DNA of 64,000 nucleotides from Tomocerus qinae (GCA_020055645.1 CM034546.1:70184001-70248000), one strand, 5' to 3'. Numbered from the stretch's first letter, positions 24,028-36,523 are shown. A program made the numbers and translations. Notes: a model not told the origin generated them from the letters alone.

Positions 24028-24270
24028 TTAAACATAAAGTGGGACATGCGCATGGTCACCATTCGTGTATTAAGATTTGTATATTTGTCCGTAATATTGT
24101 GTAATTAATGAGTAAGGGTAATATTTTGCAATTAATGAGCAAGGACTAGACTTAGACTATCAGTACTGAGTCCAATCAACGGTCTATGAAATTCGGGCCA
24201 ATGCGCAGTCGCTAGAAATTTACTGATTTCAACATTTTCTAGCACACTTTGTGTGTTAGGATTCAGCTAG
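24028..24270 (+). mobile_element. Helitron-like 3' end, plus orientation
   Basis: Inverted copy of 15950-16195. It ends in the hairpin TAGCACACTTTGTGTGTTA (24240-24258), then GGATTCAG and CTAG (24267-24270), then T. Similar hairpin-CTAG termini are seen at about 62540-62566 and, decayed and in minus orientation, at 5909-5935. Confidence 0.5.
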
Positions 24271-24369
24271 TAATAAATATAACGTTTACCTATCTAGCAA
24301 GCTTTAAGGAATTGTGATGCTTATATCTTTTGAAATTCAATAGCAGTACGGCAGTTAAATAATAGTATT

Positions 24370-24810
24370 CTTGGGGGTGCAGCCAAAACCTTCTCATGGG
24401 CAAGAAATCTTATCCAGTAGGGAGCGGCAGAGCTTCCTAAATCTGAGAAAAAGAAAAGCTTTTTCCCTAAAAGTCAGGGCATGAAAAACTCAAAAACCCA
24501 GGATTTTTGCTTAAAAAGCCCGGGTTTTTGGGTTGAGGTTTCCCTCATGCACCAAAAGCAAAAACCCACAGAGCATGAAAAACTCAAAAACCCGGGTTTT
24601 TGGGTGGGTTTCTGGGTAACAAACAGGAAACTTAGGTTTTTGCTCAAAAACCCGGGTTTTTAGGTTGGGTTTTTCCTAACGAAAAGCAAAACCCCATGGC
24701 TTTCTCGTGCCCTGAAACCCCATGGGTTTTTCATGCCGTGCTAAAAAGTTTTTGCCATTATTATTTGCTGCGCCCCCTCCTTGATCAAATCTGGGGATAA
24801 ATACCTGCTC
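24370..24810. mobile_element. Nested repeat, second copy (see 6855-7190)
   Basis: Here the inner MITE (24475 to about 24741) starts CAGGGCATGAAAAACTC and ends TTTTCATGCCGTG. It is flanked by CTAAAAGT on the left and CTAAAAAGT on the right, an almost perfect 8-bp target duplication inside the older CACGTATCCAG-type host repeat. It is filled with AAAAACCCGGGTTTTT blocks. Confidence 0.6.
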
Positions 24811-25692
24811 ATGGGTACTTACATATAAATAGTTGCTATATTATCAGCATTTTTGGTAAAAAGTAAAATTTATCTCATAGGTTTAAAGGGAGCTTCGCCC
24901 CTCGACAAAAAGTGCCCGGTGGCGATGCCCACCCATGCGACAAATAAACAAACAAAATAAGAGTGAAAACTCAGGAGATATACAAGGTCTGGAACATATT
25001 AATTCGGAAGGTAATGGAATTTCAGAAATCGACTGGTACCTTCGACCTCCTATAAACTTGAAATAAAGACATGCATTTTTCTCAAAAATTATGCAAATAC
25101 TTTCGAAAATTAAGAGGTACCCCAAGAGCAGAATCGATTTGCGAACAGATAAAAAAGATTTCACTCAAATCCGTCCGTAGCTTTCAGACTAATGCACCTA
25201 GAAAGATGGAAAGGTGACTTTTTCGAAATGCCTATATATATTTAGGTTCAAATGAGGTCCACGAGTCGATTTCTGAAGTCTCACTACCTTCTGAAATAAA
25301 GTGTTCCGAACCAACAGACAAACGAATAGACAAAAAACAACATAATATATGTAAATTTATTGATTTAATTAGTACTTACATACAGATTTAACTAATAGTA
25401 ATTATTTGACTCAACTATAAGCATTAGTATTCCTTCTATAATAATATAGTATTAGAGGCTACTGTTAGAGACGAGATTTAATTTTAACTATATAGTCTTA
25501 CATTATACAATAATTATATTATGTAATTTAAATTAAATTGAGTACTAATGACAGGTGACTGAGACCCACTCGAAACCATGATAGGCAAACCAATACCGCC
25601 AATTGTCACTTTCCTTCCAAAACCAAAGGCGACTCTTATACACAGACCAAGAAAATGATCGATGGTCAATAATTAATTTATTAGCCTTGTGA

Positions 25693-28525
25693 CTATTTTC
25701 GGGTTGTTAAGAGTGCATCAACAGTGTAGTCAACCACAAGAGCCAGAAATGTGAACGTGGAGGATGTTTGGAGATAGAAGAAAGGCCCGACATCAATTCT
25801 GATTGGTTTGCATCCTCTGCAGAAACATCTCATTGCCTTGTTCCCCTTTTCCAGCCACACATGGTTGAACTCCATTGACATTTCATACAATTCTGCACCT
25901 TGGGGAATCAGACCGACAGCCAAAATTAGTATGATTATCAGCATTGTTGGCCAAAGTAAGTAAAGTGGCATCCCGCTGGATTTGTATGTTGTGACGATGC
26001 AGAAGTTGATAAACACGGCCAATGCAAACCCGAATCCATACAATGTTGGAGCTATCAGTGTTCCAAAATCGTTGAGCAGAGAGTTACTCATCTGCAGCGT
26101 CATTTGAGCCCGTCGACAACAGAGAAACAAGTAGGATATTTTCTTCTGTCGCTCAAGCATTTTCTTGGGGCTTTCATTTTCTACTTTGGTTTCCAAATTC
26201 TTCAGAATTTTTGGTGCTGTTTGAATGACGTAGTTCAACCAGCCTTTGGAGGTTTGTATGTACATCAATGCCGACATCATTATGAAAATAAAGAGACCCC
26301 CAATATGATATGCTGCAAAGCATACTGGCAGAACACCAATCAGCTTAATCCCCAGAGGCAACCAGCCCACCAATGGATGAAGGGGACTGTACCGGTTGAA
26401 GATTGCAGTAATGGAAAGAATGATGACAATGAGCAATATAACTGGCATTACCAGATATAGCGACTTTTCAATTGTGCCTGCTTCCGGTTCTTCCACTGGT
26501 CCGAACTTTCCAAAACTCTCTATACAAAGTTAGTTAGTTTTAGATTAGAAGTCATGACATGGTAAATTTGAATTTTAGCGCGTTGTCAGTTCGCTTGAAC
26601 CAAGGAGGCATTGTTAAGTACTATAATATTAATACTTTGTTGAGTCGCACATGCTGGAGGCAAATAGTAATTTGTATAATCATAATTCAGTTATACTTTG
26701 TCCATAGACTAAGTATTTATCCATAGACTAGTTTCAGGCTTAATCTTAGTATAGATACTTTATCACGGTTATTCAATGCAAAGACGTATCCCTAGGGGGG
26801 CTGGGGAAGTCGAATCCCCCTAAAATTCCCAGAAAACGATTGTTTTTGTCAAAAAGGTTAAAAAATTTCGCATTTCGCAAAATCATTTTAGCAATACATT
26901 TTGTGACCTACTTGGTCAAATTTCTGGTTTTATGTGCCTGACTCAATGTTCCATAGTTTTGAATTAAGTTGCGATTTTTTAATTAAGAACCAGCCATCAA
27001 GTTCAACAGAATTATTATTATGTTCGTCAAACACTAATTAAAGGTTTAGAAACAAGTTAGAAAAGCGGAAATAAGTTTTAAAATACTATATGTATTGTAT
27101 TAATTGTAACATTTCTTGCTAGTCAAATAGATAAGTTTTTATTCAATAGAAGTTTGGAATTAAATTAGTACTCACGAAAGAGAGCATCGCACAGTGTCCA
27201 TTTTCGTGTTCAATTTGTGACATAATTCCCAGAAATGGTTTTGTGATTAGGTGAGTTGTTTTCCTTTTAAAAGACAAAGGAATGTCTAAAACCTCGTGGT
27301 TTAAAATGATAATCGATTTCAGTTACCCCAAGTTGCATAAAATTACCAATGAAAGTGACCTTAAAAACGGTTTATATGGGATTTTCCATAAGGATTTTCA
27401 TAGAATTTCATAGAATTTTTATACTGCAAGTACATGAGACCGTTAAGATTTTTTCGCTGTAAACAATTTTGACCGAAATTTATCGGTGGGTGAGATATGT
27501 AAGCTTAAAAGTTGTTTTCTCCGAATTTTGACCTCGCCAAACTTAGCAGTGGGGCACTTTTATCAACGTTTTATTTATTGAAAAAATTCTTAAGGCTAAA
27601 TGCCGTAAGTCATTGCATTGTTGTAGCTGTCGGAATCAGGCTAACGTGTTTAAAAAATAAATGAATTTTTTTAGCATAAAACTTTATCTAGTCTCACATT
27701 ACCCTTTTGTCGCAAACTGATTAAGAAAGTGGACACTGTGCATCGGTAAAATAACGTTGGTAATCGCTTTGTGCATAATTATTTCTTTTTTCTATTATTC
27801 ACTGTATAAATCAAGTTATTTCAAACAAATGACGCGTTTGAAAGCATTAAAACATATTTAAAAAGTAATATATTATTAAATTATAGTTCCTTAAGGGACG
27901 ATATGTGTGAGCCAGAGATACAATAACGCCAGGGCCACTGAACTGAAACTCGTGTCGTGTGAAAGCACCAGTAACACGTTTGTGTGTTGACCAATAGTGT
28001 TACGAAGTCGTGTCATACTGATAGATGAATTTTAATGGAAGTGTTTATCAAACATTTAAGAAAATTAAATGATAGACTCATTGTGCTTCATTCAACTATA
28101 TAACAATAAAACGCACAATTATTTATTGGTTATTTTTTTAATCATAAGGTACCTTTTAGTTTGAGATCCATTGACACCAAATGCACGGAACCAATGCTCA
28201 AGTGATATGGTTTCCAGAAAACGGTTGCTACAAAAGAATCCATGATAGAGATCAGTAAAACCGCGATGCTATGCGTGAGAACCTCAATTACTTCGAATCC
28301 ATTGCCAAGAATGGATATCCAAGCGAATCGGGCTGCCAGACCAAACAGAGTGATATTTGAAATGGCCATCATACACAACCATCCTGCTTGGATCCATTTC
28401 TTTTCGCTCCATTTCACTGAGACAAGAATTCCAGATTTTATTTGTGGCTCGTAAAGAGAGACGCCAAATCGATTGAATAATTTCCAGTAGAGCCCAGCAG
28501 CTCTATTTATGTGTTTAGACCACAT
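25693..28525 (-). CDS. Gustatory-receptor-like seven-transmembrane protein, copy C (intact)
   Basis: Exon 1 is 28525-28153 (ATG; donor GTACC after CTAAAAG). Exon 2 is 26519-25693 (acceptor TATAG). They join G + AG in phase for 399 residues, the usual length of arthropod gustatory receptors. Hydrophobic segments lie roughly at residues 45-70, 80-108, 138-158, 165-205 (two), 260-290, 298-320 and 360-385. The last carries FFYLQTSSTFTFLALVVDYT. Such receptors are ligand-gated cation channels of chemosensory neurons with a cytoplasmic N-terminus. There is no conventional TYhhhhhQF C-terminus, so this is a divergent clade. Identification rests on length, topology and this C-terminal block; a search would settle the family. 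The long intron (28152-26520) carries a Transib-like MITE. Confidence 0.7.
27190..27740. mobile_element. Transib-like MITE with CACAGTG ends and 5-bp target duplication
   Basis: The element starts CACAGTGTCCATTTTC and ends GAAAGTGGACACTGTG; inverted similarity extends about 30 bp. It is flanked by a perfect direct repeat CATCG (27185-27189 and 27741-27745). Transib transposons have 5-bp duplications and CAC-type termini related to the RAG signal heptamer CACAGTG. The 551-bp interior has no transposase frame. Copies A and B lack it. Confidence 0.65.
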
Positions 28526-30728
28526 TATGAAATAAAATGATAATATTTCATGCCACGTTAATGTTAATGGGCCAGGTGCTTTGTATTTCTAAATAGTTTT
28601 TTGTCACATCTACAAATTTTAATTAAACCAAGACAAAAATCTTTTTTTACGAGCGATACGAAGGAGCGATACGAAGGAGGACGCAATTAAGTGATCTGAT
28701 GTTCACTACTTGAGCTACTGGACGACATACAACATTGTATATGAACAATGCCACATTCACATTCTCCTTTCCACTTCTATTGTACCTATATAATCTAAAT
28801 ATAAGAATTTTCTTTAATACCATTATGACTTGAGAAAATATTCCAATACTTATGTAAATAATAAGAAGCAGGTTCAGTTTAAACAGTATTGTGCAATTGA
28901 ATAAGGAAAACATAGGAATCAATGCTATATAGTCTCAATTTTATTGCTGTTGATAGATAAATGTTCATATATAAGAAGAGTCGAAGTAAAGCAAAGGCAG
29001 GGCCGTCTTTAAGTGGGTGAAACAGGATATTTACAGGGCCCAAAATCAAATAAATATGATATTTTGCTTAAGATTTCAAAAAAGTACGGGTTTCGGTGGA
29101 TTGTTATACTATTATGTAATATTTTATATCCTTTTCAACAAATAAGTAAAATTTTTATGCATCGAGCAAAGAAAACAGCTTTACGGTTCAATTATTTCCA
29201 AAATTTGAAACAGTTATTTAATGCGCTTGGATTAGCTTCTAAGTCGTAATATTTCACTTCACTATAATTCTTTAACAATTTAAACCCTACCTTTATTTTT
29301 TGTTTCATTGCAAAAGATTTCTGATAAAATTGCTATTTTGACCAATTTATTTAAATAAGTTTAGTTTGGGAGGATCATCACCTTTCACTTTGGCGGGGCC
29401 TAACATTTCTTAACCGGGAACTGTTCTCTCTCCTGGGAAGGTTTCTGCAGGAAGTTGCTTAATGTTTTCTTTGCAACTTGTTTTGCTTCATGTTGCTCTA
29501 TTCATAGCCAAAGCCTTGTTTTAATGTTCGATATGTGAAGTAAATATTTAATGTTGTTATTCATTATTCACATTCCTCAAATCCAAATACAAATCGTTCT
29601 CCACTACGTATGAGGCCAGACTCAAAACTCCTTCAAAACTCAAGGCATAGAAAATATTCCTTCTTGCTTCAAAATCTTTAGCGTTGCCATTGCTATATCA
29701 GTAACATAAATCTGCCAACTGGCACTCAAATCTTCCTACAGTGTTCTTTAGATATCCTACCAATATGTCACTAGGTTAAACTCACAATCAACAAAAAACA
29801 AAGAGACTGTTTTGTATTGTTTTTTTTATTACTTTACTTGTATTGTTTATATCGAGAGTATTGTTTGACTCGATGAATAGGCTCCACCGTTGCTTGGCAT
29901 AATAATGATGTGATCATTAATAGTTCCCCCAGACATGTGGAGAAAACATGTACGTGGAGAAAATATGCTTCGTGGTGGTGCCTGCATAATGTATATTTTT
30001 TTAGGGATACAATTACCTTTAAGAATTGGTATGTGAAAGCATATTTTTGTAGTAAATAAATAATTAATATGGGATGACTCGGCGCTTCGTACTAAGGAAG
30101 CGTCTGGGGGTTAACCAGAGTCAGAGTATTGTTTTTTGACTTAACTAGTATAATTTCGTGACTAGTAATATTATTGCTTCATATTTCGCATGTATTGACA
30201 AATGTCACTCTAGGAAACTACTTAAATAGGTACTCATAAATGTCTACGTGGTGGTTATATTCACAGGTACTTTAGAAAACATCGCGGTTATGATTATTAG
30301 TACGTACGTGCATTAAAGTGTCCACTCCATGTACAGTGACACATCGCATCACAGCAGGATAGTAGTAGCAGTAGACAACTATGTAAAAGAAAATAATTAG
30401 ATCCTTTTCATTTCTTGGTAGGTTCCTTGGCAAGCAAATTTTATTGTTTTTGGATTGAATTCTTAACGAAATAAATATTGAAACAGTTCAGTTGGTGCTT
30501 CTAGTGTTACTACAATTTACAATCTAATACCTTTAATTGAATTTTATTTTTGTCCTTGTACAGACTTGGGCTAAATATCATAATTACAATCACACAATCA
30601 CAATATACATATATTATCCCGAATCACTTAGTGTTATTCCCCGGTACATTCATACTACTAGAATATAGTGGACGTCTGACTACGACTCGGGGAATTGGAT
30701 CCTTCGTCATTTCTCATCATAATATTTG

Positions 30729-30775
30729 CCTTTGTACCCATTTGATATCACAATGAACATTAATGGGAAAGGACT
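30729..30775 (-). pseudogene. Relic of an ionotropic receptor (pore-following segment)
   Basis: The minus-strand frame reads LMFIVISNGYKG and matches LLMFIVITNGYKG of the intact receptor at 31575-34211. The match is about 45 bp long and ends abruptly on both sides. Confidence 0.65.
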
Positions 30776-30869
30776 TCAGCTTATGAAGAGAACTGTTCCG
30801 CTGCTTCACATTTTCTTCACAACCAATTAAGCCATTAATTGCATATGACTTTACTCAGCCTCACTCTTC

Positions 30870-31110
30870 GTGCAGTGCACATGGCCAACCTCACCGTAAC
30901 CTCACTCTTTGTGTATACAAGTGAGTGACCTCACAGAAACTTCACTCTTCATACACATCTACATACAGAAAGTCCTCACATTGCATCCCTATTTGTAAAA
31001 CTGTAAACGCTTAACCTCACATCACCTCAGTAAAATCCTCCCAATGAGATGAGGTCTGAGGGTGAGGTTCCGAATATGAGGTAAATATGAGTGAGGGGTC
31101 CCAACTGTGC
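30870..31110. repeat. Interspersed CCTCAC/GTGAGG-rich segment
   Basis: Repeated CCTCAC(TCTT) motifs occur on the plus strand in the left half and their inverse (GAGGT, GTGAGG) in the right half. The structure is a loose inverted one without coding potential. Its origin is unknown. Confidence 0.35.
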
Positions 31111-31210
31111 TCCAAAGGATATTGCCAGACCTCAAATCAGCTTAATCCCCAGAGGCAACCAGTCCACCAAGGGATGAAGGGGCACTATGCGGGCTGAAGA
31201 TTGCAATAAT
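31109..31210 (-). pseudogene. Relic of gustatory-receptor exon 2
   Basis: About 100 bp matches the part of exon 2 around GIKLIG and YSPLHPL (for example AATCAGCTTAATCCCC and GGGATGAAGG motifs shared with copies A-C). It is frameshifted and isolated, so it is a fourth, dead copy. Confidence 0.7.
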
Positions 31211-31574
31211 AAATAAATTTTGGAAATAATCAAAATAAACCATAAAAATTTTAGTTCAGTAATAATATTTCGTGCATAATTTTAATATTTGAAAATATAA
31301 AAAAAACATTTAGAAACCTACGGAGTTGATTTTTAGATAATACTTTTATTACAGCACAACAATCACTCTCTCTCTCATAGGCATTTGCGTACACAGTGAA
31401 ATAAAAGTAATCTCTTAATAATTAAATACAGCAGAAGGGTAAAATGTTAATCTTGTAATGAACGTGCAAATTATAATTTTATATAGCCTCTGTGTGTTTA
31501 AAAGGTTTATTTCCTATTTAATTTTTTGCCAATTTATTTCCCAATTTTTCCACATAGAAAATTTCTTAATTTTT

Positions 31575-34211
31575 TCATTTCCCACTCGAAACCATGATAA
31601 AGACTTTTCCTTCACGGTTTAATCTCTTCATCTTTTCCGATTTGCATTTCTTGACTTGATTGCGGTTGATAAATACAGCTGCGTGAATTGGATTACATAT
31701 TTTTTTAATTTTACTCTTGTTTTCCAACAAAAATGCACAAAAGAAGACTAGCGTTCCTGCTAAAAAGACATAAAAAACGACGACTATGTTGGAATTGGAA
31801 AATTTCAGAGGTCGAAGTTCATTGTTAAGGCAATGTCTGCATTTTCTAAAATATTTTGAATCAGCTGTTTCGAAATATGTCTTCCACTTATTGTAAATTC
31901 CCGACTCGTGTATTTTGAATAACCTTCTTTTGAAATGCGTAGCTGCTAATTTAAAATACTCAGTTTCCAAATTAAGTCCCTTTGTTTCTCGAAGAATAGC
32001 ATTTTCGGGTAATCCAAAATACAACTCTCGGTTAGGATGTGGACCAGTTTTTTGGTTCCAGTTAGAATCATTGACAAACCATTGAAGGTTGCTCTCTTTA
32101 TCAATGTAGACGGATTTTTGACACTGAGAAATGAATTTTTGTGGGGTAGTAGATGGAAAATTTGTATTTATTATATGTCTTTCAAAGAGTGTTTTATTTA
32201 GCTTTGCCAACCGAGTCAATTCTTTCGTAGAATTATTTTGCGTTGCACGTGATAATATATAACTTAGTTGCGTTTCCACTTCTTCGGGAAATATCAACCA
32301 TTCTAACAAATCTGAAAAATTGAAAATGTTTTTAATTGTCCTCAAGTGCATTGCAAACTTTTGCATAATATTCATATCATTACTTTCCTTTGATGTATCA
32401 TTTGTCTTCCCGTCGCATCTTTGAAAATCATTCAAATGCCAATTCTTTTTGTCCAATCTCTTAAAGCATTCCAATTGATTACTCATCGAATTTATATTAT
32501 TATCGGATGCTACGAAAGTACCATTTGGACTATGATATATAGTAAGGCCTGTAGACAAAAGATCCTTGTGATCAATAAGATCATAGATAGATTTAATTCT
32601 CTGTACAGGAGGTTCACTGATTAAATCTGTAATAACGATGCCCTTGTACCCATTTGTTATCACAATGAACATTAATAGGAAAGGACCAATTACGAGTTTC
32701 AGCCAAAGCAGTTTCTCATATTTTCCGGGCAAGGAGTAACTCACTTCTAAAATATATGCATAGAATAATAGAGGAAATATCGAATCCAAGTCTCCCTTTA
32801 AATAGAGGACAATCCAAACAAAAGCAATAACCGAAAAGACACTGATCAATAGGCAAATCCATGTTCCCAAATCAAATGGACTTGTAAACGCATGAAAATT
32901 TAGAGCATTTTGTCCCAAAATACTGCAAGAAATAAAATTGTAGCCTTCTTCTGATGTTGGAATAAAGAGTGATAACTCCGGAACATAAATAGCATTTAGG
33001 TTTTGATTACTAACAACCTTAAAATTTCCAACTATTGTAGTTTTTAATAAATTATGTTTATAAACCTCGATATCTTTGTAATTGTTTGAACTTTCTAGTA
33101 TTAAACGTATTGGCTCGTGATGATTTGAGAAACCAAATAAGTCCATCATCGACTTTAGCATTTTGTATGAATTGCAGCTACTGATAGTAGCATTTGGTAT
33201 ATTGTTTAAAAATATTGATCCCATGACAAATTCTATTTGCGTAGGTTTCTTTACTTCAATATGTCGTACTGTTTGTTGGCAAGTATGTCGATTGTTTAAC
33301 AAGTCTCTATTTCTAGTAATACCACTTATAATATACACAATAAAATGTTTTTTCATCTCAATCATTCTCACCGCAGATTCGATTCCGATATCTCTAATTA
33401 CATTTTTTAAAGCATTAGTGCTGCTTTTAATGTTTAAAGAGTGTTTAAAGTTTAATGTGTCACAGTGATAACCTATAATTGAATATTCACAATATACATA
33501 ATAAATAATCCCTTTAGTCAGGTAATGAAAATAGAATCTTTTCTCTCGGAAATCTATTGTTGTATAAACATAACGCTTAGACATCAGGTTAGAGAAGTGT
33601 GGCATCAAACTTTTAACAGCAAGCATATCCCATTCCATTTCATATTTTTCTTTAAGCAAAATATGCACTGATGAATAATCCTCGGAGTTGTATAAACTGC
33701 TTTCTGGGTAGAACATATTAACATCACTAGGAGATGGAAACGGCAGAACGAGGTTTCTTGACATGTAGTAAGTGAAAAATACTTGTCTCTCATTACTAGG
33801 ATTTAAATTAATGACAATATGTGACAGACAGTTGAAGCGAGAGATGAAGTATGGGGCAGAGAATACTCTCTTCTTAACCAAAGGGATTCTATCATTACAA
33901 TCTCCAATTTTGCATTTTGCAAATCTTTTCGAAAATTCTTCTTCTAGGATGTCAAATCTTGTCACTGCGTGCGGAGTTTGAATATTGGGCAACTCTTCCA
34001 AATACTGGGGAATTGATACAAATTCATTTTCTCCCTTGTAAAACACTATGTTAATATAGCAATCACTTTCAGCAATTGTTAGTTGTTCTAGATTTTTGCA
34101 GTCAATAATTTCAAAAATCAAATGGAAAAACGCAATAATTATAAATGTGTTCCATTTTTTCAGTAAAAACCCCATTTCGATTATTATTATTATAGTACTA
34201 AATGTTGACAA
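31575..34211 (-). CDS. Divergent ionotropic receptor (iGluR-related), single exon
   Basis: The 878-residue frame starts at ATG 34211; an in-frame Met at residue 13 just before the hydrophobic leader (MGFLLKKWNTFIII) may be the true start. A long extracellular N-terminal region follows. A first membrane helix lies near 447-470 (LGTWICLLISVFSVIAFVW), a pore segment near 475-495, and a helix near 500-520 leading into NGYKGIVITDLISEPP, a typical ionotropic-receptor junction. The second ligand-binding lobe and a last helix near 805-830 (IVVVFYVFLAGTLVFFCAFL) precede a short basic tail. The intronless structure is common among divergent chemosensory receptors. These act as cation channels in sensory dendrites with co-receptors. 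The ligand is unknown. Confidence 0.85.
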   Translation of the reverse strand: MSTFSTIIIIIEMGFLLKKWNTFIIIAFFHLIFEIIDCKNLEQLTIAESDCYINIVFYKGENEFVSIPQYLEELPNIQTPHAVTRFDILEEEFSKRFAKCKIGDCNDRIPLVKKRVFSAPYFISRFNCLSHIVINLNPSNERQVFFTYYMSRNLVLPFPSPSDVNMFYPESSLYNSEDYSSVHILLKEKYEMEWDMLAVKSLMPHFSNLMSKRYVYTTIDFREKRFYFHYLTKGIIYYVYCEYSIIGYHCDTLNFKHSLNIKSSTNALKNVIRDIGIESAVRMIEMKKHFIVYIISGITRNRDLLNNRHTCQQTVRHIEVKKPTQIEFVMGSIFLNNIPNATISSCNSYKMLKSMMDLFGFSNHHEPIRLILESSNNYKDIEVYKHNLLKTTIVGNFKVVSNQNLNAIYVPELSLFIPTSEEGYNFISCSILGQNALNFHAFTSPFDLGTWICLLISVFSVIAFVWIVLYLKGDLDSIFPLLFYAYILEVSYSLPGKYEKLLWLKLVIGPFLLMFIVITNGYKGIVITDLISEPPVQRIKSIYDLIDHKDLLSTGLTIYHSPNGTFVASDNNINSMSNQLECFKRLDKKNWHLNDFQRCDGKTNDTSKESNDMNIMQKFAMHLRTIKNIFNFSDLLEWLIFPEEVETQLSYILSRATQNNSTKELTRLAKLNKTLFERHIINTNFPSTTPQKFISQCQKSVYIDKESNLQWFVNDSNWNQKTGPHPNRELYFGLPENAILRETKGLNLETEYFKLAATHFKRRLFKIHESGIYNKWKTYFETADSKYFRKCRHCLNNELRPLKFSNSNIVVVFYVFLAGTLVFFCAFLLENKSKIKKICNPIHAAVFINRNQVKKCKSEKMKRLNREGKVFIMVSSGK

Positions 34212-36300
34212 TGATATATTTTAATTTGCACTAGATATTTACAATGACTTGTTTGTTTTATAACTCAAATCTGAATTTGAGATGTGATAAATTTATATAA
34301 TCATACAGAGTAAATGAGAATTCATCAAAAGCACGCGGGTACGTAGGTACGTCTAAGGCCGCAGTCACGAGTAGGGCAACGGGGTCCTTCTGTGTATAAA
34401 TCTACCTTAAGATTAATGATACCTATTCCTATTATTTCGTATTGAAATAGATATCCAGCAGTGGTTTATATTTAGCTTTCTTATGAACTGAATACTCAAT
34501 TTCTAGGAAAAAGTCAATGATAGCGATTGATGAACTGTATATGTGAAATCATTTGACACTTAGAAATTAAGAATGCATTAGCGTGTAAATTAGTAATTTC
34601 CGAAATAACGCAACCAGCAACAACGAACAGGGTAATGACGACGTATAATGATGAATGTATTTAATTAGAGACTAATTCATACGTAGCCTAATACAACAAC
34701 TCTACATACACACAACACCTCGGTACTTATTATTGTTAACTTTACTTTGATCAACATTATATTGTCCCATAATTTAGTAAATTGAATGGGGAATTTTGCA
34801 AAATTTAATGGTATCCAATTTCTTCGCACCCGACACCTTATAAAAAAGCTGCATGCCACAGAATGCTTGCATAATGACAATGGAATACAAATCGTGTTGT
34901 AACTGATCGTAAAATTCCGTAGAAAATAAGCTTGGAACCAAACTTTTTTAAATCTTGGATAGTAACAAAACAAACCACTACAATGTATTTATTAATCTAC
35001 AAATTGGTTAGAAGCAAATTAATTAACTTTTTAATTCACATAATTGTTCCTATTAAAATAAAGACAAAATAGTTAACTAAGCCGTGTGCGCTGTGTTTCA
35101 AAACGATTTGTTTTGGCTCTTTTTCAAAAGGGTTCCAAAATAAGCAACGTATGTGACAAGAATTTTTGTCAATACACAGATATATCTGTGATGTCAGAGT
35201 ACAGAAGGACAAGAATGTACCTTATAAGGCTGGTTTTTTACATATTTATATATTTAGGCTATATATATATATATATTATATTTAGGCTTATAATTATAAG
35301 GCTGGTTTTTTTTAAGTTCAAAGGACAAAATTTTTTTCTTTCAAAGTAGTAAAAAGGCGTTTCAAATAGTTTTATGGTAGCACTGGTAAAATTACTAATT
35401 TGCAGCCTTATTTGTTACACTTACTAAAAAGTTGCTTTTCGGTGCCGGGGTAGACGTCATTTTAAAAATCGGACAAGTGGAAGAGCTGTCAAAGGCTCCC
35501 AATTACATTATCTGGCTTCTGGTAGTTAATTATTCAGTATGGGTTTGCATGTCTCCCATTTGAGACATAAGAGTAAACATGAAAATAAGATATTTAATTA
35601 TTGACATATTTTATTAGGCTAAGTACTGAGTCATACGTAGCCTAATAGCAAGAATTATTACGGCCAACTCTCTTGCTTGACTTTATTTTAACACTAAAAT
35701 GCTATCTAAGGCTACCATAAATTATTTGCTAGATAGCAAAAATACTATATTATAAGTTTACCATAAATCAGCTTGCTATTTGCTAGTTATATAGCTAAAT
35801 AGCTACATTTCTAATATTACAAGCTCCACACAAATAAATTGCTTAAAATTTACATTGCTACTTAACAGGTAGTAACGCAAATAATACGTATGCTAAACTG
35901 CTAAACATTTCATTCTACATTCCAATCGTAGGCTTGAATAAATATACCAACCTACCTGCACATATTACGTAACGTAAATTCTCCTCTCCCATGTGTAACT
36001 ACGCAAGGGCTGACTGTACTTTTTTATAATAATTTGCACACCTAGTTATTGTTTTTGGAAAAGTAATTCGTGGATTTCATGCATTTTAAATAGTTAAATG
36101 TTGATATTCACTTGAATTTTTAAAGATTTGAAATTTTATTTCAGCTTGAAAAATTACTAATGTTAGAATCAGATTGTTAAATAATTCTTCTTCCACCAAC
36201 TCAAAAACTTCAAACTCAAAAAAATAAGAACGGCAAATCTGATTCAGGCAATTATTTTTCCTATTTATCAGTGCGTATAAACGGCAAAGTATTAAAAGCT
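34212..36300. other. Intergenic, no gene seen
   Basis: AT-rich sequence with scattered stops in all frames and a short AT dinucleotide run near 35262-35280. A few short frames exist but none has recognisable domains, splice signals or homologues within the window. Confidence 0.5.
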
Positions 36301-36301
36301 G

Positions 36302-36523
36302 CTAAGCAGCAGGTTGTATTTGACATTTTCTCTTTCCATGCAATCGGTAATTTAAGCGGAATCTTTTGGTTGCTATAATGAATAGTAGAAATTCTTTTGG
36401 CTTAATAAGCTTCCGATTTTGCCACGCAAAAGCTGTAATGTAGACAAGTGCAAGCGAGGAGCAAATGAAAAATATGGTAGAAATATTCGAGTTGTCGACC
36501 CAATAAACGATTTTATTTAACAT
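36302..36523 (-). CDS. Small hydrophobic ORF, uncertain
   Basis: The 73-residue frame has one likely membrane segment (STIFFICSSLALVYITAFAW) followed by a basic tail. It could be an exon or remnant of a membrane receptor, as neighbours are receptor genes. I found no match inside the window, and it may be chance. Confidence 0.2.
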   Translation of the reverse strand: MLNKIVYWVDNSNISTIFFICSSLALVYITAFAWQNRKLIKPKEFLLFIIATKRFRLNYRLHGKRKCQIQPAA

